Positions 5,392-5,857 of a stretch of 5,857 nt of DNA are shown one piece after another. The notes beneath the pieces are model-generated. The model had not been told where the DNA came from. It saw only the letters and a list, made by a program, of their open reading frames with translations, and searched no databases. The translations under genes and the position numbers were made by a program. The DNA is from Rickettsia typhi. Its GTDB lineage: Bacteria > Pseudomonadota > Alphaproteobacteria > Rickettsiales > UBA1997. The DNA is taken from assembly GCA_945906835.1 (NCBI GenBank), contig CAMDRL010000088.1, forward strand, positions 1-5,857. The letters are read 5' to 3'. How positions within the stretch are numbered: the stretch's first letter is position 1; every line of letters starts with the position of its first letter.

Positions 5392-5857
5392 TTAGTCTTC
5401 AAAAGCAAGAATTATTTTTTGAGATAAATCTTCGTAATTTTCATTGGCAAATAACAAGCCATTTTCACCATCTTTAATTAATAATTTTCCGCCATCGCTA
5501 TTAGAAGAAACTACTAAAGTTGAATATAAAAAAGATTCTAAAATTACCAAACCAAATGGTTCTTCGCGAGAAGGAACGCAGAAAATATCAACATTTTCAA
5601 AAAAGCTTTTTTTATCTTTTACAACTCCAAAAAATTCACATTTATCAAAAATATTATGAGCTTTGGCTAAAGCTTTAATAGTATTCCAGCTGTAACTTCC
5701 CCGAATTGAAGATTGCACTTCAAAGACGCCAATTTTTAATTTAAAATCATGGTTTTTTTGAGATAAAATTTCGCAAGCCTTAATTAAGATATCAAAACCT
5801 TTGCGGGGTTCTAAGCGGCCATAAATAGCGATTACTGGCGGCTTTTTGAAAGTTTTC
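5392..5857 (-). CDS. Glycosyltransferase family 4 (GT-B), N-terminus outside window, premature stop
   Basis: This is the C-terminal, nucleotide-sugar-binding half of a retaining GT4-type glycosyltransferase, expected to act in the cytoplasm on a surface polysaccharide or lipid sugar; the sugar cannot be told. Of the 154 visible residues, VIAIYGRLEPRKGFDILIKA (8-27) holds the G-R-x-x-x-x-K-G donor-phosphate loop. FFGVVKDK (75-82) and VDIFCVPS (89-96) are the next Rossmann strands. REEPFGLVILES (97-108) carries the diagnostic E-x7-E pair, Glu99 and Glu107. The final ribose-side loop is DGGKLLIKDGENGLLF (121-136). The frame enters from beyond base 5857, so no start is annotated; the GTG at 5718 lies inside the domain and is not a start. 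The stop at 5394-5392 cuts off about 38 residues that still lie in frame downstream, including the helix that in GT-B enzymes packs back on the N-terminal domain, so activity is doubtful. Confidence 0.88.
   Translation of the reverse strand, partial: KTFKKPPVIAIYGRLEPRKGFDILIKACEILSQKNHDFKLKIGVFEVQSSIRGSYSWNTIKALAKAHNIFDKCEFFGVVKDKKSFFENVDIFCVPSREEPFGLVILESFLYSTLVVSSNSDGGKLLIKDGENGLLFANENYEDLSQKIILAFED

Noticed and set aside
5656..5718. GTG at 5718 as the glycosyltransferase start
   Set aside because: The frame continues upstream to the window edge with the donor-binding motif GRLEPRKG and a Rossmann strand, so this Val is internal.

Overview
The window looks like a piece of an AT-rich alphaproteobacterial chromosome. 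A Rickettsiales-like or related host-associated lineage is my best guess, from the low GC, the alphaproteobacterial style of NuoL and the flavin reductase, and a run of small lipoproteins. The lineage is inferred from composition and protein flavour only. Every gene I can support is on the minus strand, so the biological reading order is from base 5857 down to base 1.

Region by region, in transcription order: (1) 5857-5392 is the C-terminal half of a family-4 (GT-B) glycosyltransferase, entering from outside the window. It stops at a TAA, but the same frame continues for 38 more sense codons of glycosyltransferase-like sequence (5391-5278). It then ends at a TAA overlapping the ATG of the next gene, so the first TAA looks like a premature stop. 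(2) 5281-3121 holds five consecutive small genes in a tight operon-like array, with gaps of 0 to 26 bases. Each encodes a short secreted protein with a lipoprotein-type signal and a shared pattern: Y/F-x-x-G-W/F-x-x-G-C, then a second Y/F-x-x-G/A-W-like motif ending in Cys. They look like diverged tandem paralogues. I do not recognise the family. (3) 3104-2504 is a compact cassette: a stand-alone GIY-YIG nuclease gene (2921-2616) bracketed by two long inverted-repeat elements. Each element is a pair of 30-base REP-like palindromic units, and a degenerate fifth unit lies just outside. (4) 2384-402 is a complete nuoL, the antiporter-like proton-pumping subunit of respiratory complex I. (5) 394-1 is a flavin reductase-domain gene, 7 bases after nuoL and running off the window, with an unusual insertion of about 40 residues.

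The lipoproteins probably act in the cell envelope, and the glycosyltransferase would act on a surface polysaccharide or lipid sugar. nuoL belongs to the inner-membrane respiratory chain, but here neither nuoK nor nuoM is next to it. The most unusual material is the lipoprotein array and the nuclease-plus-palindrome cassette. The cassette resembles the REP/RAYT arrangement but carries a GIY-YIG enzyme instead of a tyrosine transposase. I saw no tRNA, rRNA or CRISPR array, and no convincing promoter.
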